A DNA stretch of 64,000 bases, taken from NCBI GenBank assembly GCA_030431455.1, contig JAUIJE010000014.1:1-64000 (forward strand), in the 5' to 3' direction. The stretch's first letter is position 1, and each line of letters starts with the position of its first letter. Source of the DNA: a bacterium. Its GTDB lineage: Bacteria; Myxococcota; UBA727; JAUIJE01. The notes below the pieces were generated by a model. That model worked only from the letters and a program-made list of their open reading frames with translations, made no database searches and had not been told where the DNA came from. Of the stretch, positions 31,734 to 39,627 are shown piece by piece. The position numbers and the translations under genes were made by a program.

Positions 31734-33128
31734 TCAGGGCGCGTCGAGCTGCGCGAGCACCCACTGCACGCTCTCGTCGGTGCGCAGCTGGGCCTGGGCC
31801 ACAAAACCAAACGCGACGTCGAGGTGGTCGGCCCCGGGCACGATGCGGTAGTCGACGTCCACGCCCCCGTCCACGAGGTCTTGCACCATCTCGTCGGTGT
31901 ACACCTGGGGCACGGTGAGGTCGCTGTCCCCTTGCCAGATGACCAGCGGCGCGGTCTGCACAAAGGGCGTGACCCGGTTCTTGGCGAAGGCCGCGTCGAT
32001 GGCGGGATAGCCGGACAGGTCGGCGCTCGAGTAGGCGGCGTAAAAGGCCGGGTCGAACACGCCGGCGGGGGTGTCGGCGATGACCTCGTCGAGGGTGGGC
32101 ACGAGCCCGCCAAAGTCGAACGTGCAGCGGTTCTCGACGTAGCCGGCGATGCTCGAGGCCAAATCGGGCACGAACAGAGGGGGGCCGTCATGGCCCTCGT
32201 CGACCGCGAAGCTGTGCAGCAACATGGCGTGCACCGCGAGATAAGGCCCGGCGAACATCGCGCCCACCGCCCACTGCTCGAGCCACACCGAGGCGGGCCC
32301 GGCCGCGCCGAAGGCGCGGATGTCGAGCTCGGGCGCGTAGGCATTGTGCATCGCGGCCGCGGCCAAGGTGGCGTGACCGCCCTGGGACAGGCCCACCACC
32401 GCGTAGCGCAACGACACGGGTACGCCTTCGAGCTGGGCGAGGTAGGTCGCGGCCCGCAGGCTGTCGAGCACCGAGGCCCCCGCCGCGGCTTTGCCCAAAT
32501 ATGGGTGCGGCCCCGGGGTGCCGAGCCCGAGGTAGTCGGTGGCCACCGAGACCGTGCCCCGGGCCCCGAACAGCCCGGCCAGGCCCGAGCCGTAGACCGT
32601 GCCCGACAGCGCGCAGGCATCGGCCGCCCCCACCGTGCCATGGGCATTGGCCACCACGTGGTAACCGCCCGCCGGGGGCAACAGGGGATAGGGGACCGCG
32701 ACCGTGGCGGTGGACGTGGCGAACGCTTCCTCGTTGCGGGTGCCGTACTCGATGACCCAGATCGAATAGCCGTTGTCGATGCTCACCCCCGGCTCGAGGA
32801 GGGGCTCGAGCGCGGCCTGTTCGTAGTCGCCGATCAACACCGCGCTGCGCAGACAGCCCATGCCGGTGCAGCTCGGGCCGTGCCCGCCGTCGGGGTCTGG
32901 CAATGTGTGTGCATCGAAAACGCCCCCGTCGCGTTCGTTCGCGTCGGGAAACGCCGCATCTTGTGCGCCCGCATCTTGTGCGCCCGCATCTTGTGCGCCC
33001 GCATCTTGTGCGCCCGCATCTTGTGCGCCCGCGTCGTGCGGGCCCGCGTCGGGGTCGTTCGCGTCGGGGCTGGAGGGGGCGGGGCATGCCGCGAGACACG
33101 CGACAAAGCACAGCGACAGCAGGCGCAT
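31734..33128 (-). CDS. lipoprotein alpha/beta hydrolase (secretory lipase / cutinase-like)
   Basis: 464 residues. Lipoprotein signal ending ACLAAC, then an Asp/Ala/Gly/Gln linker built on DAGAQ repeats (about 32-56), then an alpha/beta-hydrolase domain (about 95-464). The catalytic Ser is in VVGLSQGGHA, Asp in WQGDSDLTVP and His in PGADHLDV, all in the right order. It should hydrolyse esters at the cell surface; the substrate cannot be told. It follows the SGNH hydrolase gene by 5 bp, so the two form an operon of exported esterases. Confidence 0.92.
   Translation of the reverse strand: MRLLSLCFVACLAACPAPSSPDANDPDAGPHDAGAQDAGAQDAGAQDAGAQDAGAQDAAFPDANERDGGVFDAHTLPDPDGGHGPSCTGMGCLRSAVLIGDYEQAALEPLLEPGVSIDNGYSIWVIEYGTRNEEAFATSTATVAVPYPLLPPAGGYHVVANAHGTVGAADACALSGTVYGSGLAGLFGARGTVSVATDYLGLGTPGPHPYLGKAAAGASVLDSLRAATYLAQLEGVPVSLRYAVVGLSQGGHATLAAAAMHNAYAPELDIRAFGAAGPASVWLEQWAVGAMFAGPYLAVHAMLLHSFAVDEGHDGPPLFVPDLASSIAGYVENRCTFDFGGLVPTLDEVIADTPAGVFDPAFYAAYSSADLSGYPAIDAAFAKNRVTPFVQTAPLVIWQGDSDLTVPQVYTDEMVQDLVDGGVDVDYRIVPGADHLDVAFGFVAQAQLRTDESVQWVLAQLDAP
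32956..33045 (-). repeat. perfect 15-bp tandem repeat (5 copies plus one degenerate)
   Basis: Five identical copies of GCATCTTGTGCGCCC (32956-33030) and a diverged sixth (33031-33045). They encode DAGAQ in the linker of the hydrolase lipoprotein. Exact identity suggests recent expansion, so copy number is likely to differ between strains. Confidence 0.97.
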
Positions 33129-33133
33129 GGCGC

Positions 33134-34684
33134 TCAGCCCGCTTCGCCGCCGAGGTCCGCGTCGCTCTGCGCGGTCAGGGCCGGGGTGGCCGGCCGGTAG
33201 CGGCGCGGCTCTTCTTGGTAAGCGTCAAACAACGCGCGGGCGAACAGCTCCCCGAGCACGTCGAGGCCGAAGCTGCGCGGGTGGATGCGGTCGGATGACA
33301 CGTAGCCGGCTTTGTGGAACCGCCAGAACGACCCTTCGCCCCCCATCGCCCGGTAGAAGTCGAAGTACGCGCAGCCCTTTTCCAGCGAGATGCGACGCTG
33401 CGCATCGTTGACCTTGGCCAACCACTTGCGGGTCTCGAACTCCTTGCCCTTTGGGGTGTGGCTGTACACCGCCTCGATGGGCCCCACCGTGAGGCAGTCC
33501 GCGTCGGGGGCGGTCTCGCGCATGCGGTCGACAAACTTTTCAAAGTCGTCCACAACCTGCTGGTAGGTGAACACCTTGCGGTCGATGCGGCGGTTCTCGT
33601 TGCCGCCCAGCTGCATGACCACGAGGTTGGGCTGGCGCACCGCCATGTGGTCGGCGAGCACGTCCTCGTCGACGAGGAGGTAGGTGTTGGCGGAGGCGGC
33701 CACGATGCCCACCGTGTCCCAGACCACGCCGGGGGTGGGGTGCTCGAGGGTGGCGCCGTAGATGACCACCCGCGGCCCCTCGGCGGTGAGCTTGACCTTT
33801 TGGGCCCCGGGGGGGAGGTCGATCGCCAATGTCTGTGCAGTGGGCGCCCGGCGCCCGGAGGGCCGCAGCCGTTTGTAGAAGGTCCCGTCGATCTCCACCT
33901 TGAACGACGACGACTTCTTGTGGTCGAGGTACAAAATCTCGAACCGTTCGGCCTTGCTCACGTCCCAGGTGGTGGCGGCCCCGCGCTCGAACGACACGTG
34001 GTGGCCGCCGGTGATGCCGAGCGGGTATTTCGGCTCCGGCCGGCCGCCGTAGTGCTGGGTCAGGTACTCGTGAAACCACCCGGGGGTGGCGTCGCCGGTC
34101 CAGGCCCGCCGGCCAAAAAAGTGCAGCGGCCGGACGTACATGATGCCGGGCCCCCCGTCGCCGAACACCGACTGCAGCCGGTGGCGGACCACGTCGGTCA
34201 CCCGGTCGGAGGCGATGAGGCTGTTGCCGAAGGTGACCACCGAGACGCGCTGGCGCTTGCTCTCGTCGTCGTCGAGCAGCGTGTCCAGCCGGCCGAACAC
34301 CCGCGAGAGCGCGGTGCGTTCGCAATGTCCCTGCACGTCATGGGCGATGCAAGGGTTGTCGATGGTGGCGCCGGGGGCCTTGAGCCGCTTGGCGATGCGA
34401 TCGAGCTTGCGCACCCCGGCGCTGCGGGCGTAGCGGGGCCGGTCGAGCAGCTGGCCCGGCCCGGGCCCGAAGGCGGTGGGCGCGGTCTGGCCGGGGATGA
34501 AGGCCAGCGCGGGCTGGGTCCGAATGGGGTCTTCGGCCTCGGCCACCGGCTGGGGCACGGGCGCGAGGGCCACGGGGGGCCGGGCGGGGGTGGCCGCGGC
34601 GGGCTCAAAGGCGAGCCAGGCCCCGGCCCCGGCACCGAGCGAAAGCAGCAACAGGACGCGAATGATCCGGGCCAAGGCCAACAT
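33134..34684 (-). CDS. exported SGNH/GDSL-type hydrolase
   Basis: 516 residues from the ATG at 34684; a GTG at 34711 is an alternative. N-terminal membrane helix or signal (LALARIIRVLLLLSLGAGAGAWL). Blocks of SGNH hydrolases: VVTFGNSLIASD (nucleophile Ser), oxyanion Gly in the GGPGIMYVRP region, Asn in MQLGGNENR, and DRIHPRSFG (Asp/His) near the end. A beta-sandwich-like insert lies at about 215-330. This layout resembles periplasmic SGNH proteins that de-O-acetylate or modify cell-wall polymers, but no acyltransferase gene is near. Co-transcribed with the downstream alpha/beta hydrolase. Confidence 0.88.
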   Translation of the reverse strand: MLALARIIRVLLLLSLGAGAGAWLAFEPAAATPARPPVALAPVPQPVAEAEDPIRTQPALAFIPGQTAPTAFGPGPGQLLDRPRYARSAGVRKLDRIAKRLKAPGATIDNPCIAHDVQGHCERTALSRVFGRLDTLLDDDESKRQRVSVVTFGNSLIASDRVTDVVRHRLQSVFGDGGPGIMYVRPLHFFGRRAWTGDATPGWFHEYLTQHYGGRPEPKYPLGITGGHHVSFERGAATTWDVSKAERFEILYLDHKKSSSFKVEIDGTFYKRLRPSGRRAPTAQTLAIDLPPGAQKVKLTAEGPRVVIYGATLEHPTPGVVWDTVGIVAASANTYLLVDEDVLADHMAVRQPNLVVMQLGGNENRRIDRKVFTYQQVVDDFEKFVDRMRETAPDADCLTVGPIEAVYSHTPKGKEFETRKWLAKVNDAQRRISLEKGCAYFDFYRAMGGEGSFWRFHKAGYVSSDRIHPRSFGLDVLGELFARALFDAYQEEPRRYRPATPALTAQSDADLGGEAG

Positions 34685-34879
34685 TTTCGCGCATTTGGCG
34701 GCAAAAAGCACCTGTCTTTGGCGCGGCGCGGCAAGCCGCTGCCGGAGCGGATTTTGGGGCCGTCAACCTGTCTCGCCCGGTGCCGACATGTGGGTGTGAC
34801 CGGGGCCAAGCCGCCGATCCGACCGCCCGTCCGGATTCGGCGGAGGTCTCGTTCCTGGGGTGTGCGCGAGGAGGAGACG

Positions 34880-35038
34880 ATGTTCCCCAAGATCGTTTCG
34901 CGCCGCCCGACGACCTACCGGTATCTGGTCGTGGTGGCGGACACCCTGGATGTGGCCATGAGCCAAGAAGACGAACCCACGCTGGACGACATCCAGCCCA
35001 TCAGTCCGTGGACGGACGACGAGGGCGACGGGCGCTGA
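34880..35038 (+). CDS. small protein of 52 residues, unknown
   Basis: A clear GAGGAGGAGA Shine-Dalgarno sequence stands just before the ATG at 34880. The product has a basic N half (MFPKIVSRRPTTYRYLVVVA) and an acidic C half (SQEDEPTLDDIQPISPWTDD). No family recognised and no membrane helix. It lies 41 bp before the MmcQ/YjbR-family gene. The strong ribosome site and an open frame in the right direction are the evidence. Confidence 0.55.
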   Translation: MFPKIVSRRPTTYRYLVVVADTLDVAMSQEDEPTLDDIQPISPWTDDEGDGR

Positions 35039-35079
35039 CGCGGGGTTGTCTCGGGCGGGCCAATCCCCGAAAAGGGGGC

Positions 35080-35436
35080 ATGCGCGCCCTCGACAAGACC
35101 CGCAAAATCATCGCCCAGTGGCCCGAGACCAAAGAGAAGATCTCCCACGGCGCGCCCACCTGGTGGGGCGGCCGCAAGACCTTCGCGACCTGGGCCGACA
35201 ACCACCACGGCAGCGGGCACGTGGCCCTGTGGATCAAGTCCACCGAGGAGGCGCGCGGCATCCTCATGGAGTCCGATCCAGACACATTCTTCAAACCCCC
35301 CTACGTGGGACCGAGCGGGTGGCTGGGCATGATCGTCGACGGCCGGACCGACTGGGCCAAGGCCGAGCACCTGTTGCTCGAGGGCTACTGCATGGTCGCG
35401 CCCAAGCGCGCGCTCAAACTCATCGGCCGGGCCTAG
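35080..35436 (+). CDS. MmcQ/YjbR-family protein
   Basis: 118 residues, ATG at 35080 after AAAGGGGG. Family blocks: ETKEKISHGAPTWWGGRKTF, HVALWIKSTEE, DPDTFFKPPYVGPSGWLGM and the ending YCMVAPKRALKLI. This is the single-domain MmcQ/YjbR (CyaY-like fold, double-wing DNA-binding) family, whose molecular role is poorly known. Soluble, cytoplasmic. Confidence 0.92.
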   Translation: MRALDKTRKIIAQWPETKEKISHGAPTWWGGRKTFATWADNHHGSGHVALWIKSTEEARGILMESDPDTFFKPPYVGPSGWLGMIVDGRTDWAKAEHLLLEGYCMVAPKRALKLIGRA

Positions 35437-35482
35437 CCGACCGCCGGATCGGCACGTCGCGGCCGGGGTGGGCGGGTTCGGC

Positions 35483-36265
35483 TCACGCGGGCACGATCCG
35501 GCCGGCATCGAACACCGAAAGACCATCGCCCGGGCCGCTGCGCAACGAGAGGGACCCCGAATCCGGGTCGCCGGCATCGAGGCCACATGGATGACCGGCG
35601 TCGGTCACGCACGTGCCCCCATCGGTGGGTGGCAGGGGACAAAAGAAGTTCGCGAGGTCGAAGCCGTCTCGATCACCTCCTGGCTCCTGGAGCCAGACGT
35701 CGGAGACGAAATCGATGACCTCTTCGCGACTCATGCCAGTCTCCTCCACCAACACCTTCTCCCTGATGTGTCGGACACCGAACGCGAAGTTCTGGTCCAT
35801 CGGGCTGCACCCAAAAACAACCGCCTCTGGCGTCCGCTTGGGGAAGAACCAAACCGCAGTGCCGACAACCGGGTCCACGTCATCATCGAACAAAGGAATG
35901 GACGTCGGTGACGCGTTCGCATGAAAAATGGACGCGGTCGAACCCACAGCAAACGCTTCCTCGTCGGCGCTGAAGATGGTCTCGAACTCGACGATCTCGA
36001 ACGCGTGGTCGTTCATACAGGAGTCCTCTGACGGTTCGACGTAGCAGGGAGCATGGAGCGCCGACACCCACCCGAGGACGGGATACCCGCCCAGCGTGTT
36101 GCCTCTCAACTGCATCTCGGCATAGTTGCGCGATACCCAGGGGGAGCCAGAGTTGCCTTCTCCGGCGTCATCGACGACGCCAGCGTCCTCCATCTCACCC
36201 GTTGCGCAAGCGGTGGAGGCGAGCAGCAGCAACAACATCGAACGGAACCTCGTGACCCAGAACAT
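35483..36265 (-). CDS. hypothetical exported protein, probable lipoprotein
   Basis: 260 residues from the ATG at 36265 (GGGAGG seven bases upstream). Signal segment MLLLLLASTAC with a possible though atypical lipobox, then an Asp/Gly linker (GEMEDAGVVDDAGEGNSGS) and a globular domain with four or five Cys. The C terminus has DAGHPCGLDAGDPDSG. No family recognised. Third codon positions are visibly less GC-rich than in neighbouring genes, so the gene may have been acquired recently. Confidence 0.75.
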   Translation of the reverse strand: MFWVTRFRSMLLLLLASTACATGEMEDAGVVDDAGEGNSGSPWVSRNYAEMQLRGNTLGGYPVLGWVSALHAPCYVEPSEDSCMNDHAFEIVEFETIFSADEEAFAVGSTASIFHANASPTSIPLFDDDVDPVVGTAVWFFPKRTPEAVVFGCSPMDQNFAFGVRHIREKVLVEETGMSREEVIDFVSDVWLQEPGGDRDGFDLANFFCPLPPTDGGTCVTDAGHPCGLDAGDPDSGSLSLRSGPGDGLSVFDAGRIVPA

Positions 36266-36372
36266 CGCCACCCTCCCGGAGCCCCCACGTGGCCATCGCG
36301 CCTCACCCAGAAGTGTACCCGCTGGCGGCGACGAGACACACGAAGGGTCGCCCGTCGTGGCCCTGCGCGCCC

Positions 36373-37083
36373 TCAAGCCGGCGGCGGCTCGTCCCGGGCC
36401 AAACGAAAACCAAACGCGAGGTTGCGCTCGTCGGGCCGCGCCCAGGTCGTGATCGTCGCCCGCCACGCCGCGGGGGGCGCGCCATCGGGCGCCGAGCGCA
36501 ACGCCATGTGCACCCCGGGCCCGGCCTCGGGCTTTTGGTCCGCGCACCATTCGTGGCCCGCTTGCCACAGTTGTTCGATGCCTTCGGGGCTCTTGCCGCC
36601 GCGGGCCGCGGCTTCGTCGAGGGTGTCGCCAAAAGGGTAGAGCCGGCCGTCCGGCCCGCGCGCGGCCCGCTCCCACTCGGCCGAGGTGGGCAGGCGCGCG
36701 CCCGCGTACCGGCAGAAGGCCCGGGCCTCGAACCAGCTCACCCCCGTGACCGGTCGCGTCTCTTGCCCCGGCCGCGGCCGGCCGTGCACAAAACAGAACG
36801 GGCCCGGCCGTCCGGTCTGGTCGACGAAATCGGTGCGGTGGCTGGCCAGCCGCTCGCGGTCGGCGGCCCAGAGCGGCGCCTGGTTGTATCCCCCCGCCCG
36901 GACAAACTCTGCATAGCTGGCCTGGTCGACCATGGCCCGGCCGAACCAATGGGGCTGCACCGTGACCGTGCGCGGGTCTTCGTCGGCGAGGTAGGCCCCC
37001 GGGTGTTGGCGCAGCCAGGCCCCGCGCTGCTCGTCGGTGAGCCCCAGGGTGCAGGCCCCGCCCGGGATGTGCACAAAGTCCAC
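36373..37083 (-). CDS. FGE-sulfatase-fold protein without the catalytic cysteines
   Basis: 236 residues from a GTG at 37083, seven bases after the stop of the cysteine-peptidase candidate. Formylglycine-generating-enzyme-like domain throughout: FVHIPGGACTLG, RPVTGVSWFEARAFCRYAG, RLPTSAEWERAARGPDGRLYPFGD, GHEWCAD, and NLAFGFRLA at the end. True FGE has two active-site Cys in the RGGSW-C-x4-C region; here that stretch (MALRSAPDGAPPAAWRATI) has none. So it is a non-catalytic or differently used fold member, as in binding-type FGE domains. Co-transcription with the upstream gene suggests a shared role. Confidence 0.85.
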   Translation of the reverse strand: MDFVHIPGGACTLGLTDEQRGAWLRQHPGAYLADEDPRTVTVQPHWFGRAMVDQASYAEFVRAGGYNQAPLWAADRERLASHRTDFVDQTGRPGPFCFVHGRPRPGQETRPVTGVSWFEARAFCRYAGARLPTSAEWERAARGPDGRLYPFGDTLDEAAARGGKSPEGIEQLWQAGHEWCADQKPEAGPGVHMALRSAPDGAPPAAWRATITTWARPDERNLAFGFRLARDEPPPA

Positions 37084-37090
37084 CGCCGCC

Positions 37091-38410
37091 TCAGCCCGCG
37101 GGCAGCTCAGGAATGAACACCCCTTGGAGCCGGGCGATGAACGTCTCTTTGGACATGCTCAAGAGCCCGCGCTCGTCATCGACCACCTCGAGGCCAAAGC
37201 CGAGCTGGGTCAGCCACCCCGGGTTGCGGTGGCCGTTGGGGTCGCGCATCAACACCCGGTCTTCGTCCATGCCCTCGAAGCTGAGCAGGTGGCCGGAGGT
37301 GGTCCAGGTCACCGACAGCAATGTTTCGGCATTGCCCGACTCGGTGAGCAGCTGGTAGAGCGCGGCCGCTTTTTCCGGGTCGCGCACCTGTTTGTTGGTC
37401 TCCTGGGAGGCCATGCGCTCGGGCACGGGGGCGCCGAGGATCTTGCTCCACACATCGTCGATGCGTGAGGTCCGCGCCCCCGCCGAGGCGCGCACCTCCT
37501 TGGTGCGCATGTTGACGAAGCCGTCGGCGGCGGGGGTGTAGTGAAAGCCCGGGGGGGCGAACAAGCCCATGGCCGCGGTCTGGAACAGCCGGCCGGGGTG
37601 GGACCGGCCGCACCCCACGTCGCTGGGGCCTTGGTAGCCCGCGTCCATCACCGTGCCATCGGCGAGGGTGGCCTTGCCCGTACGCGCGAGATCGCTCACC
37701 AACGAGGCGAACTCCGCGGGCAAGGACTTGCACAATGCGTACTGCATCGAGGTCACGCTGCAGGTCCCGAAATGTCCCTGGGTGATGGTGCCGGGGTCGG
37801 CGATGTGCTCGAGCAGGTCGTTCATCACGTCGCGGCCCTGGACCCCGGTCTGGCTGGTCTCGCGCAGCTTGGCGTCGGCGAGGCCGGCGAGCACCGCGAG
37901 CAGGGTCTGGCCCGACTTCGCGGTCTGGAGCAGCAGGCTGGGCTGCCCCGCGGGGGGGCTCATCAGCTCCTGCAGCGCGGCCTGGGCCCCGGGCGATGCC
38001 TGCGCGGAAATGGTGGAGAGCTGGGCGCGCTGGGTGGCGTCGAGCCCGGCGTAGGCCGGGGTCTGCTCGAGGTCGCCCGCCTTCTTGCCCCCCCCGAACA
38101 GCCGGGAAAAGAGCGAGGTCTCTTGCCGCGCCTTCGTCTGGGCCGAGCGGATGGCGAGGGCGGCGTTGCGGCCGGTGAAGGCGGCGGGACCGGCGGGCAT
38201 CGCGGCCAACTGCGCCGCGGTCTGCGGGAGGTTCTCCCGGGGGGGGGCCTCGCGGTTGTCGACGAAGATCGCGGCGGGATCCGACGGGGGCGCTTTGTCC
38301 GCCACCGGGGTGGTGGCCGGCGTGGTCGCACCGCTGGCCTTGGTGGGCGCGGTGGTGGTCGGGCGCGGCGCCTTTTGAACCCCGGGCGGCGGGTTGCGAC
38401 GGATGGCCAT
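37091..38410 (-). CDS. putative papain-like cysteine peptidase with disordered N terminus
   Basis: 439 residues. A Pro/Thr/Ala-rich, disordered N terminus (1-75), helical middle (80-205), then a domain with QGHFGTCSVTSMQYAL (Gln-x-x-x-Gly-x-Cys, Cys near 217) and, about 155 residues later, TTSGHLLSFEGM followed by LMRDPNGH. A Gln/Cys pair on a helix, then His on a strand and Asp/Asn after it is the papain/calpain/C39-type arrangement. I know no named family that matches fully, so peptidase activity is inferred. There is no signal peptide, and such architectures are often toxin-like effectors. Followed after 7 bp by the FGE-fold gene and preceded by the M23 peptidase gene (80 bp). Confidence 0.7.
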   Translation of the reverse strand: MAIRRNPPPGVQKAPRPTTTAPTKASGATTPATTPVADKAPPSDPAAIFVDNREAPPRENLPQTAAQLAAMPAGPAAFTGRNAALAIRSAQTKARQETSLFSRLFGGGKKAGDLEQTPAYAGLDATQRAQLSTISAQASPGAQAALQELMSPPAGQPSLLLQTAKSGQTLLAVLAGLADAKLRETSQTGVQGRDVMNDLLEHIADPGTITQGHFGTCSVTSMQYALCKSLPAEFASLVSDLARTGKATLADGTVMDAGYQGPSDVGCGRSHPGRLFQTAAMGLFAPPGFHYTPAADGFVNMRTKEVRASAGARTSRIDDVWSKILGAPVPERMASQETNKQVRDPEKAAALYQLLTESGNAETLLSVTWTTSGHLLSFEGMDEDRVLMRDPNGHRNPGWLTQLGFGLEVVDDERGLLSMSKETFIARLQGVFIPELPAG

Positions 38411-38490
38411 GTGACTCCCCGCCCCGATGGTAACGGAACCGTCACATCTGTCAAAGCCCCTGCGGGACCGCGCGCGGGGGCGCGCCGGAC

Positions 38491-39471
38491 TCAGCGGTAC
38501 CCGAGCTCGTCGGCGAAGCCGATCCCGTCGTAGTCGTCGGCCAAAAAGGGCAGGGTCATGCGCCCGGCGCGCGCATAGCCGGTGCCGCGGTACAGAAGCC
38601 GGCCGGCCTCGGGCTCGGCAAAGCGCGTGGGGTAGGTGGTGGCCTCGATGAGCAGTTCCATGCCGCGGCGGTAGGGGTCGTCGATGCGCTCGAACGCCGC
38701 GCGCCGGTCGTCATCGACCAGGGCGTTCATCAGGTCGTCGACCCCGGCCGGATCAATGTCACTGAACTTGATGGGTTCGTCGCGGTCGCTGACGGCCGCG
38801 GGGCGGGGGTCGTTCTCTTCGCGCCAGATCGCGGGTTGGCCTTCGAACTCGAAGGGGTCGACGAGCACGCCCCCGAGGATGGTGTTGAAGTGCACGTGGG
38901 GGGCGACCCAGGGGAAGGTCAAAAACCCATCCGCGCCCGAGTAGGCGGACAGCGCGATCACCTGTCCCCGGTGCACGAGGTCGCCGACCTCGCACAGGGG
39001 CCGGCCGAGGTGGTTGTAGGTGGTGACCAGCCCGTCGCCGTGGTCGACGTAGATCTTGAGCCCCCCGCGGTTGAACTCGCGGCGCATCGCGCAGACCTTG
39101 CCGGGCGCGGCGGCGGTGACCTTGGTGCCGGGGGGGATGACAAAGTCAGTGCCATTGTGGCTGTCGTAGGTCAGGTGTTTGCCCCGGAAGTCCTCGACGT
39201 CGGTGAAGCGGACCGACCAGCCGAGCTCGGGCGGCGGTTGGCGGTGGTTGAACAGGTTGAGAATGGGCAGGGTGCGGCCCGCGACCTTCTTGCCCATCCA
39301 AGTGCCCAGCGACATGCGCGGGGTGGCGATGTTGAGGCTGGTGGTGTCGATGCGGGTCTTGGGCAGGGTCTTGTCCCCGAAAAACACCCGCTTGGCCTGC
39401 TCCAGGGTGGGCCCGAGGGGTTTGAGGCCAAAGAGCTCAGAGGTGCGGAGGCCGAGGGGGGTCATGGGCAT
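38491..39471 (-). CDS. M23 (LytM/LasA-type) metallopeptidase
   Basis: 326 residues from the ATG at 39471 (CAGGAGA six bases upstream). An M23 domain occupies about 95-220: SHNGTDFVIPPGTKV supplies His and Asp ligands, GLKIYVDHGDGLVTTYNHLG is the core strand pair, and APHVHFNTIL the H-x-H motif. It should cut peptidoglycan cross-bridges. No N-terminal signal is seen, unlike most housekeeping M23 enzymes, so export would need another route or the target is another cell. First in a run with the cysteine-peptidase candidate and the FGE-fold gene. Confidence 0.9.
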   Translation of the reverse strand: MPMTPLGLRTSELFGLKPLGPTLEQAKRVFFGDKTLPKTRIDTTSLNIATPRMSLGTWMGKKVAGRTLPILNLFNHRQPPPELGWSVRFTDVEDFRGKHLTYDSHNGTDFVIPPGTKVTAAAPGKVCAMRREFNRGGLKIYVDHGDGLVTTYNHLGRPLCEVGDLVHRGQVIALSAYSGADGFLTFPWVAPHVHFNTILGGVLVDPFEFEGQPAIWREENDPRPAAVSDRDEPIKFSDIDPAGVDDLMNALVDDDRRAAFERIDDPYRRGMELLIEATTYPTRFAEPEAGRLLYRGTGYARAGRMTLPFLADDYDGIGFADELGYR

Positions 39472-39627
39472 AATTAATCTCCTGTTCTATTCCTGTACGC
39501 CGCTGCACAGGCCATTTCAAGCGGGACCCGGGCCCGGCCCGGCGCAGCGTGACCCCGCGCAAAGGGCGGGGGTGGATACCGGCTGGTACCCGTCCCCGCC
39601 GCGGCCTCCCCGCGGGCGGGACGCGAC

